Source: Alphaproteobacteria bacterium (GTDB lineage Bacteria; Pseudomonadota; Alphaproteobacteria; Sphingomonadales; Sphingomonadaceae). Taken from it: a stretch of DNA of 64,000 nt. Under the pieces are notes generated by a model. It was not told the DNA's origin and searched no databases. It saw only the letters and a program-made list of their open reading frames with translations. The stretch covers positions 31,938 through 95,937 of the forward strand of contig JAHJHL010000033.1 in NCBI GenBank assembly GCA_018823905.1, given 5' to 3'. Each line of letters begins with the position of its first letter. The first letter of the stretch is position 1. Below, piece after piece: positions 47,554-60,414 of the stretch. Both the position numbers and the translations under genes were made by a program.

Positions 47554-49834
47554 TTTCTTCCCTGTCCTGTCGGTTGCGGATCCGCCCCGGAACCGATTCT
47601 GCGTACCCCATGCTTGTTTCGTCGCCTTTCCCTGCCAATCCTTGCAGCCGGTCAGGATGAAGCGTCAGCGTGACGCACGTCCCCTGCCCCGCCGGATTGT
47701 CCGAAAACTCCAACTCGCCATAATGCTGCTCGACGATCTTTTTCACGATCGCGAGGCCCAATCCGGTGCCGCCCTGCCGCGTCGTCATATAGGGTTCGGC
47801 GATGGTATCGCGCGCCTGTGGCAAGCCGATCCCGTCGTCGGCAACACGGATCAGGATTTCACCGTGCGGCCCGCTAGCCAGCTCGGCATTGATATGTCCG
47901 ATAGGCGTTGATTCCGAATTTTTCGAATTTTCTTCAATCGCTTCTACCGCGTTTTTAACAATGTTCGTCATGGCCTGTGACAGGAGGCGGCGATCGCAAA
48001 CCAGCGGTTCGATCCCGTCGGGCGTTTTCACCGTAAAGACGATATCGGGTTTGGCGACCTCGAACAGGAACACCGCTTGCCGCAATATGTCCCGCACATC
48101 CTCCACTCCAAACGTCGGCTTCGGCATCCGGGCAAAGCTGGAAAATTCGTCGACCATCCTCCGCATGTCGTGAACCTGACGGATCACGGTATCGGTCAAT
48201 TTCTTGAAGGTCGCACCGTCGCCCTCAATCTTGTCGCCGAACCGGCGTTGGAGGCGCTCGGCAGCAAGTTGGATCGGGGTCAGCGGATTCTTGATCTCAT
48301 GCGCGATGCGCCGCGCAACATCGGACCAGGCGGCGCGCCGCTGATCGAGCAATTGCTGCGTAATATCCTCGAAACTCAGGACAAAGCCGTCGCCTTGCGC
48401 AACTGCTTTGGCAGCAAGCGTGGCAGGCTCCGCGTCGGGACGGGCCAATTGCACGATCGCCTCGCGCTCGTCACCGATCAGCAACTGCGCCAGTTCGGGC
48501 GCGACCTCAGCCAAAGGCCGTCCGGTCAGACAGTCGGTCGACTGGCAAATCAGCCGTTCGGCTGCGGCGTTGGCGAGCTGGATTCGGTGATCGGCATCGA
48601 CCGAAATCACCGCCGACGAGACCCCGCTGAGCACCGCCTCGATAAAGCTGCGCCGTGCCTCGAGCTGTTCGTTGACGCTGACCAGCGCCCCAGTCTGCCC
48701 CTCCAACTGCTCGGTCATCCGGTTAAAGGCGCGGGTCAGCACCGAAATCTCGTCATCGCGCGCCGGCGGCGTCACGCGCACCGACAGATCACCGCCAGCC
48801 GCGGTGCGCGTCGCGCCGATCAGCGTCCCGAGCGGCCGCACAATGCGGTCGGCAACCACGATGGCCGCGATCACAGCGAGAGCGAGAAGGAGGAGCGAAC
48901 CCAAGTAAAGGGCGCCGTTGAATTGCAACTGCAACAGCTGTGATCGGTCAAACAGCGCATTGTAGTCTGCGAGCACCGCCCCTGCCCGAGCTGATTGCTG
49001 GAAGCCAGGCACATTTGTGTCGCGTGAGGCATATACATAGGCTCTTCCGGTCCCCGGCAACCGTGCGGCAGCTTCGATCCGGTTTGCTTGGCGGACCACA
49101 ACAACGTCTTCACCGGCATCAAGGCGTTGGACCATCTCTGAATTCAAACGGTTTTCCGCGGAGCGATCGTCGGGATCGATAGCTGCAGCCGTGCGCGCTA
49201 CGCCGTCTTTTCCGATTTCAATGACAGCCGATTCGTTAAGGCTGCGAACGACCACCTGTTGCAGATAATAACTTGAGAAATTTGCGCTATTTATAGGAAA
49301 AACAGTCAGGCGGTTTCCCAGATCTTGGGCCATCGCGAATGTGTTGTCGCCGACTTGCCGTTGGTTCTCTTGATAGTAACCTTCCGCCAGATTTGCGGCA
49401 TTCTCAAACATACCGCGCGATTTGTCAGAGAACCAGAAATCCACACCAAACTGAAACAGCAGCGACGCAAAGATCACGACGAGCAAGGTCGGCGCAGCAG
49501 CAATCAGCGAAAACAGCGCGACAAGTCGAACGTGGAGGCGCCCATTGCCTCCCTCCATCGAACGAACCGCCCGGGCGCGCGCTATTCGACTGCCGATCAG
49601 CACGATCAGCGCCATTGCCGGTACGAGATTCGCGATCATGATCGCCGCGACCAGCGCAGGTGTGAGCAAGCGCTCGCTTTGCGCATCGCCGGTGACAAAG
49701 ATGTAAGTTGCGATGCCGATGCTGACGATGAGCGCCAGCGTATAATATTCGGGCGCGCCAAAGCGCCAGAAGCCCAGGCGCGCGTCCTGATCGGCGGAGT
49801 CGGTGTCGTGAGTCAGGGGAGCCGCGTGCGCCAT
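47543..49834 (-). CDS. ntrY: Nitrogen-regulation sensor histidine kinase NtrY
   Basis: N-terminal TM region, HAMP (RIVRPLGTLIGATRTAAGGDLSVRV), [27 protein letters not shown], ATPase RQGGTGLGLAIVKKIVEQHYG. Confidence 0.95.
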   Translation of the reverse strand: MAHAAPLTHDTDSADQDARLGFWRFGAPEYYTLALIVSIGIATYIFVTGDAQSERLLTPALVAAIMIANLVPAMALIVLIGSRIARARAVRSMEGGNGRLHVRLVALFSLIAAAPTLLVVIFASLLFQFGVDFWFSDKSRGMFENAANLAEGYYQENQRQVGDNTFAMAQDLGNRLTVFPINSANFSSYYLQQVVVRSLNESAVIEIGKDGVARTAAAIDPDDRSAENRLNSEMVQRLDAGEDVVVVRQANRIEAAARLPGTGRAYVYASRDTNVPGFQQSARAGAVLADYNALFDRSQLLQLQFNGALYLGSLLLLALAVIAAIVVADRIVRPLGTLIGATRTAAGGDLSVRVTPPARDDEISVLTRAFNRMTEQLEGQTGALVSVNEQLEARRSFIEAVLSGVSSAVISVDADHRIQLANAAAERLICQSTDCLTGRPLAEVAPELAQLLIGDEREAIVQLARPDAEPATLAAKAVAQGDGFVLSFEDITQQLLDQRRAAWSDVARRIAHEIKNPLTPIQLAAERLQRRFGDKIEGDGATFKKLTDTVIRQVHDMRRMVDEFSSFARMPKPTFGVEDVRDILRQAVFLFEVAKPDIVFTVKTPDGIEPLVCDRRLLSQAMTNIVKNAVEAIEENSKNSESTPIGHINAELASGPHGEILIRVADDGIGLPQARDTIAEPYMTTRQGGTGLGLAIVKKIVEQHYGELEFSDNPAGQGTCVTLTLHPDRLQGLAGKGDETSMGYAESVPGRIRNRQDREENGA

Positions 49835-49927
49835 TGTTGCTATGCTACGACAAACCTGTTGCATAGAAAACACACAAACTGCGCTGGGGCCGGTCGAGCG
49901 CCGCTATTTTGAGCTAGTTGCCGTCAT

Positions 49928-51337
49928 TCAAGGATTCGTGGGATCGATATCCAGCTGCCCCAGACGCTTGCGCAGCGTATTGCGGTTGATGCCGAGCCGC
50001 CTCGCGGCTTCCAGTTGATTGCCGCGAACATCGCGTAGGACGCGGCGAAACAGCGCGGCTTCGACGATCGCTTCGAGTTGACCGTGGAGTTCGCCATCGG
50101 GCGCATCGCTCGCCATCTGCTCGCGCGCCCAATCATCAACCGCCCGCGCGATCAGGTCGGCGGGAGCCTCCGCACCGCCGCCTTCGCCATTTTCGTGCAA
50201 CACCGTTTCGACATCGCGCACGGTCACGACCGTATCACGCGACAGCACCGCCAGCCGCTGAACGACATTGCCAAGCTCGCGGACGTTCCCCGGCCAGTCA
50301 TAGCGTTCGAGCCACTGCATTGCGTCAGGCGCGAACTGGCGGTCGGGGAGACCTGACGCACGCCCCGCGTCGACAAAATGGCGCACCAGCGCCGCGATGT
50401 CGCTGCGGCGATCGCGCAGCGGCGGCAGCGTCACCGGGATGACGTTGAGGCGGTAAAACAGATCCTCGCGGAAGCGGCCATCGGCCACGAGCGTCCGCAT
50501 GTCGCGGTGGGTCGCAGCGATGACGCGGACGTCGGCGCGCAACGCCTGATTGCCGCCGACGGTGGAATATTCGTTGCTCTGCAGGACACGGAGCAGCCGC
50601 GTCTGCGCCTCAAGCGGCATGTCGCCGATTTCGTCGAGGAACAAGGTTCCGCCCGCCGCTTGCTCGAAACGTCCCGCGTTACGGCTATGCGCGCCTGTAA
50701 AGGCGCCCTTTTCGTGGCCAAACAGCTCGGCCTCGATCAGTTCGCGCGGGATCGCGGCCATGTTGATCGCCACGAATGGCCCCGCCCGGCGCAGCCCGGT
50801 CGCGTGGATCGCGCGTGCGACAACCTCCTTGCCGGTTCCCGATTCGCCGAGGATCAGCACCGCCAAGTCATTCGATGCGAGGCGCGCTATGGTCCGATAG
50901 ACGGCCTGCATCGCGGGCGCGCGACCGACCAGCCCGTGACTGTCCGCCTGCGCCGGATCGGTGCCGGTCATTGGCTCGGACCTTCGTTGCAACGCGGCGC
51001 GAACGCTCGCGGTCAGTTCGTCCAGATCGAACGGCTTGGGCAGATAGTCATAACTGCCGATCCCGGTCGCGCGCACCGCGGTGTCGAGCGTGTTCTGCGC
51101 CGACAGCACGATCACCGGTGTGCCGGCATCCACCCGCAACGAGTCGATGCCGTCACCATCGGGCAGCACGACATCGGTAATGATCAGGTCGGGGCTGTGG
51201 TCGGCAAGCCAGGCGTTGCGTTCGGCGATGCTGCCCACCGACGCAAAATGCGCGCATTCGCCGATCAGCGTCTCGCGAATGATCATCGCGATTGCGGAGT
51301 CATCCTCGACCAGCAGGATCGTCCTGGCGCTGCTCAT
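49928..51337 (-). CDS. ntrC: Nitrogen regulation response regulator NtrC
   Basis: [52 protein letters not shown]; Fis-type QLEAARRLGINRNTLRKRL. Confidence 0.95.
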   Translation of the reverse strand: MSSARTILLVEDDSAIAMIIRETLIGECAHFASVGSIAERNAWLADHSPDLIITDVVLPDGDGIDSLRVDAGTPVIVLSAQNTLDTAVRATGIGSYDYLPKPFDLDELTASVRAALQRRSEPMTGTDPAQADSHGLVGRAPAMQAVYRTIARLASNDLAVLILGESGTGKEVVARAIHATGLRRAGPFVAINMAAIPRELIEAELFGHEKGAFTGAHSRNAGRFEQAAGGTLFLDEIGDMPLEAQTRLLRVLQSNEYSTVGGNQALRADVRVIAATHRDMRTLVADGRFREDLFYRLNVIPVTLPPLRDRRSDIAALVRHFVDAGRASGLPDRQFAPDAMQWLERYDWPGNVRELGNVVQRLAVLSRDTVVTVRDVETVLHENGEGGGAEAPADLIARAVDDWAREQMASDAPDGELHGQLEAIVEAALFRRVLRDVRGNQLEAARRLGINRNTLRKRLGQLDIDPTNP

Positions 51338-52425
51338 GCCGCGGCTCCCTTTTGCGCCACCGGCAGATGGACACGAAAGCGCGTCCATTCGCCGTCGCGC
51401 ATATGCTGGACGGTGCCGCCCATGTCGCGCGCCAGCTTGGCGACGAGCGCGAGGCCGAGCCCCCGCCCCTCGCGCTTCGTCGTCACGAACGGGTCGAACA
51501 GGTCGCCCCGAATGTCGGCGGGAACCCCGGGGCCATTGTCGCTGACGCTCACCTCGATCGGCAGCGCGATGCGGCCGCGCCCGTCGCCATTGTCGATCGA
51601 CAGGCCGTGGCGATAGGCGGTCGCCAGCCGCACGACGCCATCGTCGCGCCCGCCAAGCGCCTCGCAGCCGTTGGTCACGAGGTTCAGCAAGATCTGCACC
51701 ATGGCGTCATGGTTGCCATGCACCAGCGGCAGCGACGGATCGAAATCCTCGGCAAAGCGCACGCCCGGAAACTGCCGCGCCCGCGCGGTTTCCATCGCCT
51801 GATGGATCGGCTGATACAGGTTGATCGGCGCGCAGGCGATCGGCTGGCCACGCGAGAAATGCTCCATCTGGTCGATCAACGTCGCGATCCGGTCGACCTC
51901 GGTACAGATCAGCGTTGTGAATCGTTCGCCGCTGGCGTCGGTCTTGCGCGCCAAGAGCTGCGCCGCGCCCTTGATCCCCGCAAGCGGGTTCTTGATTTCA
52001 TGCGCCAGCATCGATGCGGCTCCGCCAGCCGCGCGCCCCGATCGCCCAATCGCACCGCCCATCAGCTCGGCATCGCTCTGCGCGGGGATCAGCGCGAGGA
52101 TGCGGTGACCGCTTTGACCATAGGGGACCATCTGCATATCGACGAAGATCGCCTTTCGACCGCCCACCGAAATCTCGGCCCGATGCGCGAACAACGCCGA
52201 CGTCGCGGTGTCGCTCATGCGCTGGCGATAGCTGCGATCCATGTCGATGACGTCATAGACGACACGCCCTACCATCGCCGACCGACTGACGTTACACATC
52301 TGCTCGGCAGCGGCATTGACGAACAGGACGACGCCGCCCTTGTCGATCAACAGCGTCGGGACGGGGTGCGAGTGGATCAGCTCGTCATGGTCGAACGTCG
52401 GGATGCTCGACGTGAGCGCGCTCAC
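51334..52425 (-). CDS. ntrB: Nitrogen regulation sensor histidine kinase NtrB
   Basis: PAS plus [46 protein letters not shown]. Confidence 0.94.
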   Translation of the reverse strand: MSALTSSIPTFDHDELIHSHPVPTLLIDKGGVVLFVNAAAEQMCNVSRSAMVGRVVYDVIDMDRSYRQRMSDTATSALFAHRAEISVGGRKAIFVDMQMVPYGQSGHRILALIPAQSDAELMGGAIGRSGRAAGGAASMLAHEIKNPLAGIKGAAQLLARKTDASGERFTTLICTEVDRIATLIDQMEHFSRGQPIACAPINLYQPIHQAMETARARQFPGVRFAEDFDPSLPLVHGNHDAMVQILLNLVTNGCEALGGRDDGVVRLATAYRHGLSIDNGDGRGRIALPIEVSVSDNGPGVPADIRGDLFDPFVTTKREGRGLGLALVAKLARDMGGTVQHMRDGEWTRFRVHLPVAQKGAAA

Positions 52426-53420
52426 GCCGCAGCCTTGCTCAGGAATGGCGTATAAAAGCGTTCGAGCGCGTCGAGCACGTCGCGGCTGCTCGGGATCTGG
52501 TTGACCATGTTGCGAAACTCGGCCGACCCATGCAGTCCCTTGACGTACCAGCCGAGATGCTTGCGCGCCATATTGACCCCGGTGATCTCGCCATAATGTT
52601 CGATCATCGCGCGATAATGCGATGTAATGACGTCATATTGTTCGTCGATGCCTGGGTCGGGCCGATCGCCCTCCCCGCGCAGCGCCGCCATCACCTGCCC
52701 CAGCAGCCACGGGCGACCATAAGCACCGCGGCCGATCATGACGCCATCGGCGCCGCTCTGCGCCAGCGCAGTGCGTGCGTCGTCGGCGGAGCAGATGTCG
52801 CCATTGGCGATCACCGGGATCGATACGGCATCCTTGACCGAGCGAATAAAGCTCCAGTCGGCCTCGCCGCGATACATCTGGTTACGGGTGCGGCCGTGGA
52901 CCGTCACCAGCTTGGCGCCCAAATCCTCGGCAATATGCGCGAGTTCGGGGGCGTTCAGGCTGTCGTGGCACCAGCCCATACGCATCTTGACCGTCACCGG
53001 CACCGACACCGCCTTGACGCAGGATTCGATGAGCGCCGCGGCGAGCTTCAGGTCGCGCATCAACGCCGACCCCGCATCGCCGCTGGTCACCTTGCGCACT
53101 GGGCAGCCCATATTGATGTCGATGATCGCGGCGCCGCGATCTTCGTTGAGTTTCGCCGCCTCGCCCATTTCATAGGGGGTGCAACCGACCAACTGCATCG
53201 ACACCGGTTCTTCGACCGGATCCCACGCGGCTTTCTGGATCGACTGGCGCGTTTCGCGGATCGCGGCCTGGCTCGCGATCATTTCGGTGACGTTAAGCCC
53301 CGAGCCATAGCGGCGCACCAGAGTGCGGAACGGCATGTCGGTGACGCCCGTCATCGGCGCGAGGATCACGGGATCCGCGATGGTGATGTTGCCGATCTGG
53401 ATGGGCCGCAGCGGCGCCAT
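52422..53420 (-). CDS. dusB: tRNA-dihydrouridine synthase
   Basis: [63 protein letters not shown]. Confidence 0.95.
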   Translation of the reverse strand: MAPLRPIQIGNITIADPVILAPMTGVTDMPFRTLVRRYGSGLNVTEMIASQAAIRETRQSIQKAAWDPVEEPVSMQLVGCTPYEMGEAAKLNEDRGAAIIDINMGCPVRKVTSGDAGSALMRDLKLAAALIESCVKAVSVPVTVKMRMGWCHDSLNAPELAHIAEDLGAKLVTVHGRTRNQMYRGEADWSFIRSVKDAVSIPVIANGDICSADDARTALAQSGADGVMIGRGAYGRPWLLGQVMAALRGEGDRPDPGIDEQYDVITSHYRAMIEHYGEITGVNMARKHLGWYVKGLHGSAEFRNMVNQIPSSRDVLDALERFYTPFLSKAAA

Positions 53421-53515
53421 GGCGGGAGCTTTCGTCTGATTGCCTAAAATTTGAGCAGCCCGTACACGCTAAGCCGCTTTCCCGCAAGCCGCGGCTGCGC
53501 TAACCGGCGCGCAGC

Positions 53516-54694
53516 ATGACCGAGTCCACTCCCTCCACCACGCCGCGCGCGATGGTCATATTGCTTGCGGGCGGTCAGGGCAGCCGGGCCGGTTTCGCCG
53601 TGCCGAAGCAGCTGGCAACGCTAGGCGGCAAGCCGGTGCTGCGCTGGAGCCTCGATGCCTTTGCCGCCCACCCGGCGATTGCTGGCGGCGTGCTGGTGGC
53701 CAATGATGACGTCATGGCGGCGCTCGGACCGCTGCCGGATGGCTGGATTTCCGCCGCTCCCGGAGACGAACGGCAGCAATCGGTCGCCAACGCGCTGAAC
53801 GCGCTAGCCGACCGCGAAGACGCCATACCGGTTTTGGTCCACGACGCCGCTCGGCCGGGGGTGACCGCCGAAGTCATCGTCCGACTGCTCGCCGCACTGG
53901 ACGTTGCCGAAGCCGTGATCCCTACCCTGCCCGTCCCCGATACGCTGGTCGAGCAAACCGGAGCCGCCGCGGGCGACGTTGTCGACCGGAGTGCGCTCGC
54001 CCGCGTCCAGACGCCGCAAGCGTTTCGTCTTGGGACGCTGCGCCTCGCGCATGCCAACGCCGTAGAGGCCGGCGCGACCGACGATGCGCAACTCGTCCGC
54101 CGTCTGGGCGTCACGGTCGCAACAGTGGCAGGCGACGCGCGGCTCCACAAACTGACATATGCCGAGGATATGGCGATCCTCAACGGCTTGCTGGGGATTG
54201 AGACAATGACGCGTACCGCCGTCGGCATGGGCTATGACGTTCACCGCCTCGTTGCCGATAAGCCGCTTTGGATTGGCGGCATAGAAATCGCGTATAGTCA
54301 TGGACTTAAAGGCCATAGCGACGCCGACGTCGGGCTTCATGCGCTCACCGATGCAATCCTCGGCGCGCTGGCTGACGGCGACATTGGCGACCATTTCCCG
54401 CCCAGCGACCCGCAATGGCGCGGCGCCGCGTCGCATCGCTTCCTGGAATTTGCCGCAAACCGCGTGGTCGAACGCGGCGGCCGGATCGAGCATGTCGACC
54501 TGACGATTATCGCTGAGGCGCCGAAAATCGGTCCCCACCGCGCCGCGATGCGCGCCCGGATCGCTGAAATCCTTGCGATTCCGCTCGATCGGGTTAGTGT
54601 GAAGGCCACAACGACAGAGCGGCTGGGGTTCACCGGTCGCCGCGAGGGGATCGCTGCGCAGGCTGTCGCGACTTTGCAACTTCCGGAGAAATGA
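53516..54694 (+). CDS. ispDF: Bifunctional IspD/IspF (MEP cytidylyltransferase / MECDP synthase)
   Basis: IspD: VILLAGGQGSRAGFAVPKQLATLGGKPVL, VHDAARPGVT; IspF: GMGYDVHRLV, GLKGHSDADVGLHALTDAILGALADGDIGDHFPPSD. Confidence 0.96.
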   Translation: MTESTPSTTPRAMVILLAGGQGSRAGFAVPKQLATLGGKPVLRWSLDAFAAHPAIAGGVLVANDDVMAALGPLPDGWISAAPGDERQQSVANALNALADREDAIPVLVHDAARPGVTAEVIVRLLAALDVAEAVIPTLPVPDTLVEQTGAAAGDVVDRSALARVQTPQAFRLGTLRLAHANAVEAGATDDAQLVRRLGVTVATVAGDARLHKLTYAEDMAILNGLLGIETMTRTAVGMGYDVHRLVADKPLWIGGIEIAYSHGLKGHSDADVGLHALTDAILGALADGDIGDHFPPSDPQWRGAASHRFLEFAANRVVERGGRIEHVDLTIIAEAPKIGPHRAAMRARIAEILAIPLDRVSVKATTTERLGFTGRREGIAAQAVATLQLPEK

Positions 54695-55254
54695 CCGTGC
54701 TGCCTGACGATGAAACGCGGTTTGCCGTGCGCAATACGCTGGCGACCAGCGTGCTCGCCAATAATCGCGCCGCGGGTCGCAAGATCGCGGTCGCCGAAAG
54801 CTGCACCGGCGGCATGGTCAGCGCCGCGCTGACCGATATCGCGGGCAGTTCGGACGTCTTTTCAGCGGGCTTCATCACCTATTCGGGGCATGCCAAGCAG
54901 AGCCAGCTCGACGTCAGCAGCGAGATTCTCGAGACCTTTGGCGAAGTATCGCTCGCGACCGCATGGGCGATGGCGACCGGCGCGCTCGCCAACAGCGACG
55001 CCGATATTGCGGTCGCGGTCACCGGTATCGCCGGCCCCGGCGGCGGATCGGCGAAAAAGCCAGTAGGGCTGGTCGTTTTCGCCCGTGCGCTGCGCGGCCA
55101 AGATCCCGACGATTATTTTACCCAGCGGGTACAGTTTGAAGGCGGAGATCGCGCCGCGATCCGCCATCACGCGACACTGTTCGCGCTCGATCTGCTTCAG
55201 CCTGAAAGGGACGAATTGCGTCCTTCGGAGGACATCGCCCTTCCCGCCGCATAA
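54691..55254 (+). CDS. CinA-family nicotinamide-nucleotide amidohydrolase
   Basis: KIAVAESCTGGMVSAALTDIAGSSDVFSAGFITYS; AVTGIAGPGGGSAKKPVGLV. Confidence 0.93.
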   Translation: MTVLPDDETRFAVRNTLATSVLANNRAAGRKIAVAESCTGGMVSAALTDIAGSSDVFSAGFITYSGHAKQSQLDVSSEILETFGEVSLATAWAMATGALANSDADIAVAVTGIAGPGGGSAKKPVGLVVFARALRGQDPDDYFTQRVQFEGGDRAAIRHHATLFALDLLQPERDELRPSEDIALPAA

Positions 55255-55676
55255 AGATCATCCGCGCGCGTTTCGAACGCTGCGATCATCTTGCGCAGCG
55301 CCTTGTCGAACATCTGCCCCGCAAGCGCCTCAAACATCCGGCTGCGAAATGCGAAGTCGACCATGAAATCGACGCGGCAACCGCCACCTTCGACCGGCGC
55401 GAATTGCCATTCATTGCTCAGGTGGCGCATCGGGCCGTCGATGTAGCTGACGGTGACGGCGCGCGGGCGGTCCTTGTGAACGCGGCAGGAAAAGCTTTCG
55501 CGTAGCCCTTTGAAGCCCACGATCATGTCGGCGACCGCCTCATGCTCGCTATCGCTGCGAATGCGCAGCGCGATCACCCAGGGCAGGAATTCGGGATAGC
55601 GCTCGATGTCGGTGACGAGCGCAAACATCTGCTCGTCGCTATACGGCAGGACGCGGGTTTCGTGATGCCTGGGCAA
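55197..55676 (-). CDS. RatA/Coq10-type START-like protein
   Basis: MPRHHETRVLPYSDEQMFALVTDIERYPEFLPWVIALRI...VDFAFRSRMFEALAGQMFDKALRKMIAAFE. Confidence 0.9.
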   Translation of the reverse strand: MPRHHETRVLPYSDEQMFALVTDIERYPEFLPWVIALRIRSDSEHEAVADMIVGFKGLRESFSCRVHKDRPRAVTVSYIDGPMRHLSNEWQFAPVEGGGCRVDFMVDFAFRSRMFEALAGQMFDKALRKMIAAFETRADDLYAAGRAMSSEGRNSSLSG

Positions 55677-55684
55677 GAGCGGGA

Positions 55685-56617
55685 TCAGCCAGCGGCGCGC
55701 GCCAGCTGCGCCTCGCGCGCCGCCCGCATCCGCTCGAAATCGTCACCCGCGTGATAGCTGGAGCGCGTCAGCGGCGACGACGCGACTTGCAGGAAACCTT
55801 TGGCGCGCGCGATCTGCGCATAAGCGTCGAATGCTTGTGGCGTCACGAAGTCGATCACCTTGGCATGCTTCGGTGTCGGCTGAAGATATTGGCCCATCGT
55901 CATGAAATCGATGTCGGCGCTGCGCATGTCGTCCATCACCTGATGCACCTCCATCCGCTGTTCGCCCAGCCCGAGCATGATCCCCGACTTGGTGAAGATC
56001 GACGGATCGCGGCGCTTGACGCTTTCGAGCAGGCGCAGCGACGCATAGTAGCGCGCACCCGGGCGGATCGTCGGATAGAGCCGCGGCACGGTTTCGAGAT
56101 TGTGGTTATACACGTCGGGCCGCGCATCGACGATTGCCGCGATCGCGCTTTCGGGTTTGTTGCGGAAATCCGGCGTCAGAATCTCGATCGTCGTCTGCGG
56201 CGTTTCGCGGCGCAGTGCATTGATAACCTTGACGAACTGGCTCGCACCGCCGTCGGGCAGGTCATCGCGATCGACCGAGGTGATGACGATATGGCTGAGC
56301 CCCATCTTCGCCGCCGCAATCGCTGTATGTTCAGGCTCAAGCGGATCGACCGAGCGCGGCATCCCCGTCTTGACGTTGCAGAACGCACAGGCGCGGGTGC
56401 AGGTGTCGCCCAGGATCATCACCGTCGCATGCTTTTTGGTCCAGCATTCGCCGATATTCGGGCACGCCGCCTCTTCGCACACGGTGTTGAGGTTCAGCTC
56501 GCGCATCAGCTTGCGCGTCTCGGCATAGCCGGGGCTGGTCGGCGCCTTGACGCGAATCCAGTCGGGCTTGCGGGTGCGCTGGCTGGGCGTCGAAACGGGC
56601 TGTGCGGGAGCGTTCAT
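55685..56617 (-). CDS. lipA: Lipoyl synthase
   Basis: [40 protein letters not shown] (both Fe-S cysteine motifs). Confidence 0.96.
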   Translation of the reverse strand: MNAPAQPVSTPSQRTRKPDWIRVKAPTSPGYAETRKLMRELNLNTVCEEAACPNIGECWTKKHATVMILGDTCTRACAFCNVKTGMPRSVDPLEPEHTAIAAAKMGLSHIVITSVDRDDLPDGGASQFVKVINALRRETPQTTIEILTPDFRNKPESAIAAIVDARPDVYNHNLETVPRLYPTIRPGARYYASLRLLESVKRRDPSIFTKSGIMLGLGEQRMEVHQVMDDMRSADIDFMTMGQYLQPTPKHAKVIDFVTPQAFDAYAQIARAKGFLQVASSPLTRSSYHAGDDFERMRAAREAQLARAAG

Positions 56618-56679
56618 TTCGCCCACATAGTCGCGCGCGCGCCTCTTCTCAACCTCCCTGGCTATGCTAAGGCGCGTGC

Positions 56680-57321
56680 ATGACTCACTTTGCAGATATG
56701 ATCGACGGTTACCGTCGTTTCCGTAACGGCGGTTGGCAGGAACAGCGCGAGCGTTGGGACGGGTTGGCCGAGGGACAATCGCCCAAGGTGATGGTGATCG
56801 CCTGCTCCGACAGCCGCGTCGAACCATCGCAGATTTTCGACACCAACCCCGGCGAAATCTTTGTCGTCCGCAATGTCGCGGCGCTGGTCCCGCCGTTCGA
56901 AACGACGCCGGGCCGCCACGGGGTGTCGGCGGCGCTCGAATTCGCGGTCCAGTTCCTGCGCGTCGAGGAAATCGTCGTGATGGGCCACGGCCTGTGCGGT
57001 GGTTGCCACGCCGCGCTGCACCGCTCGATGGCGGGCGCCGAGCCGGGGCGCGGCGGCTTTATTGCCGACTGGATCGCGATGCTCGACGACGCCAGCGAAC
57101 AGGTGCGGCGCGATCATAGCGACATCGACACCCGCGACGCCGGACGGGCGATGGAAATGGCGGCCGTTCAAGTCAGCATCGCAAACCTGCGCACCTTCCC
57201 CTGCATTCAGGAAAAGGAACGCCGTGGGACGCTGCGGCTGCGCGGCGCCTTTTTCGCGATCAGCGACGGGGTGCTGCACCTATTGGACGAAGCGACGGGG
57301 GAGTTTGAACCCGCCGCCTGA
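56680..57321 (+). CDS. Beta-carbonic anhydrase
   Basis: [51 protein letters not shown]. Confidence 0.95.
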   Translation: MTHFADMIDGYRRFRNGGWQEQRERWDGLAEGQSPKVMVIACSDSRVEPSQIFDTNPGEIFVVRNVAALVPPFETTPGRHGVSAALEFAVQFLRVEEIVVMGHGLCGGCHAALHRSMAGAEPGRGGFIADWIAMLDDASEQVRRDHSDIDTRDAGRAMEMAAVQVSIANLRTFPCIQEKERRGTLRLRGAFFAISDGVLHLLDEATGEFEPAA

Positions 57322-57335
57322 ACAGGAGACGCGAT

Positions 57336-57920
57336 ATGAGCAAGAATGCGATGTGGCTGACGCTGATTTTTGTGGCAGCGATCGTCGGCGCGTTTCTGGG
57401 GCCATCGCTGGCCAGCGTCCTGTCACCGGGAACCTTGCTTATCCTGTCGGTGCTGCTGATCGGCGGTATCGTGATCTTCTGTTTCTGGGCGCTGTCGAGC
57501 AACAAGAGCGGAGCCAAGGCCGACACAGCGGCGATTGCCGACGCGCGAACGATGCAGGCGCCTGCGGGCAAAGCACGCATCTATGTGACGCGCCGCGGCT
57601 TTGTCGCCGCGCTCCAAGGCATGAACGTCACTCTGGACGGCACGGCGAAAGGCCAGATCAAGTCGGGGCAGATGCTGATGGCCGATGTCGAACCCGGACA
57701 ACATCGCCTGCATATCGCAACCGCCAAAGCCAAGCTGGCGCACCCCGCCGAATTTGACATCGATGTCGGTGCGGGCGGGGTCGTCGTGATCGGCGCGATG
57801 ATCGAAATGGGCGCGTTGAAGGGCAGCATCAAGCTGGAGAGGCTCGACGCCGCGAAGGCGCGTGAGAATGTTCACGCCACCAAATTGGTGTTGTGGGAAG
57901 TGCCGCCTGCGGCAATCTGA
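57336..57920 (+). CDS. Hypothetical membrane-anchored protein
   Basis: Two N-terminal TM helices followed by a small beta-rich domain; RBS and short gap after the carbonic anhydrase gene. Confidence 0.7.
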   Translation: MSKNAMWLTLIFVAAIVGAFLGPSLASVLSPGTLLILSVLLIGGIVIFCFWALSSNKSGAKADTAAIADARTMQAPAGKARIYVTRRGFVAALQGMNVTLDGTAKGQIKSGQMLMADVEPGQHRLHIATAKAKLAHPAEFDIDVGAGGVVVIGAMIEMGALKGSIKLERLDAAKARENVHATKLVLWEVPPAAI

Positions 57921-57977
57921 TCACATGCACCGTTACTCGGTTTAAGTCGGCTTTGGGGAGGGGAGCGGTCATTAAAT

Positions 57978-58110
57978 CCTCCCCACTTGTGGGGAGGTGG
58001 CAGCGCGAAGCGCTAGGGGGTTGGCGTCTTCGCGCCATCCTTGCGTCAGGCCGCCCGCCCCTTCCACCACCTTCGGTGGTCCCCCTCCCCGCAAGCGGGG
58101 AAGATCTTGT
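57978..58110. repeat. Intergenic palindromic repeat cluster
   Basis: CCTCCCCACTTGTGGGGAGG, CCACCTTCGGTGG and CCCCGCAAGCGGGG hairpins in one intergenic gap. Confidence 0.75.
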
Positions 58111-58149
58111 GGCGGCTACGGGTTGTTAGCAGTCGGCGATCGTCCCCAT

Positions 58150-58596
58150 CTAAGGAATCGCGTAAGTCACATTCGCCTGCCCGACCGGCTTGTCGGGATC
58201 GTCAGTCCATATCCGCACATCCATCACCGCAAGCCGCTTGCCGAGGTGCAGCATATGGGCGTCGGCGAACAGCTGCCCGGGGCGGCATGGACGCAGGAAC
58301 TGGTAGTTGAGCGCACTCGTCACCGCCATCGCGACCGGGCCGATATGCGCAAGGACGAGCGCATAGGCGGCCATGTCGGCAAAACCCATCTGCGTCGGAC
58401 CGGAGATCAGCCCGCCGGGGCGTAAAGCCAATTCGGTCGGGATCATCCGGGCCTGAATATGGCCCGGCACGGCCGAGATGACTGTGCCCCGCGAGCCCGG
58501 CGCAGAATTAGGGAAGGCTTCGGCCATGAACGCATTGAGCGCATCCGCGTCGAGGCGAAGTGTGCTCGACGAGATTGGCGGCTGCCCTTCCCCCAT
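58150..58596 (-). CDS. PaaI-family thioesterase
   Basis: Hotdog pattern: LRPGGLISGPTQMGFADMAAYALVLAHIG...TSALNYQFLRPCRPGQLFADAHMLHLGKRLAVMDVRIW. Confidence 0.85.
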   Translation of the reverse strand: MGEGQPPISSSTLRLDADALNAFMAEAFPNSAPGSRGTVISAVPGHIQARMIPTELALRPGGLISGPTQMGFADMAAYALVLAHIGPVAMAVTSALNYQFLRPCRPGQLFADAHMLHLGKRLAVMDVRIWTDDPDKPVGQANVTYAIP

Positions 58597-58601
58597 CGCG
58601 G

Positions 58602-60281
<1,680 letters not shown>

Positions 60282-60414
60282 GGAAGTGCTCCGGATTTGG
60301 GCTGGGCCGCGGGCGCGGCCGGAAGAGAATGAATCGTGGGCCGGTTAGCGAATGGGGGCGAACTTGGCAATCGACGCTTGCCGTTGGCAACCGCTCGTCG
60401 CTAGGGATGCACCC

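Noticed and set aside
50378-52455. Plus ORFs 50378-51616 and 51292-52455
   Set aside because: Antisense to ntrC/ntrB with recognisable domains on the minus strand.
55197-55676. RatA-like protein as a toxin-antitoxin toxin
   Set aside because: In alphaproteobacteria this START-like protein next to lipA is most simply a Coq10-type ubiquinone-binding protein; the toxin label is inherited annotation.
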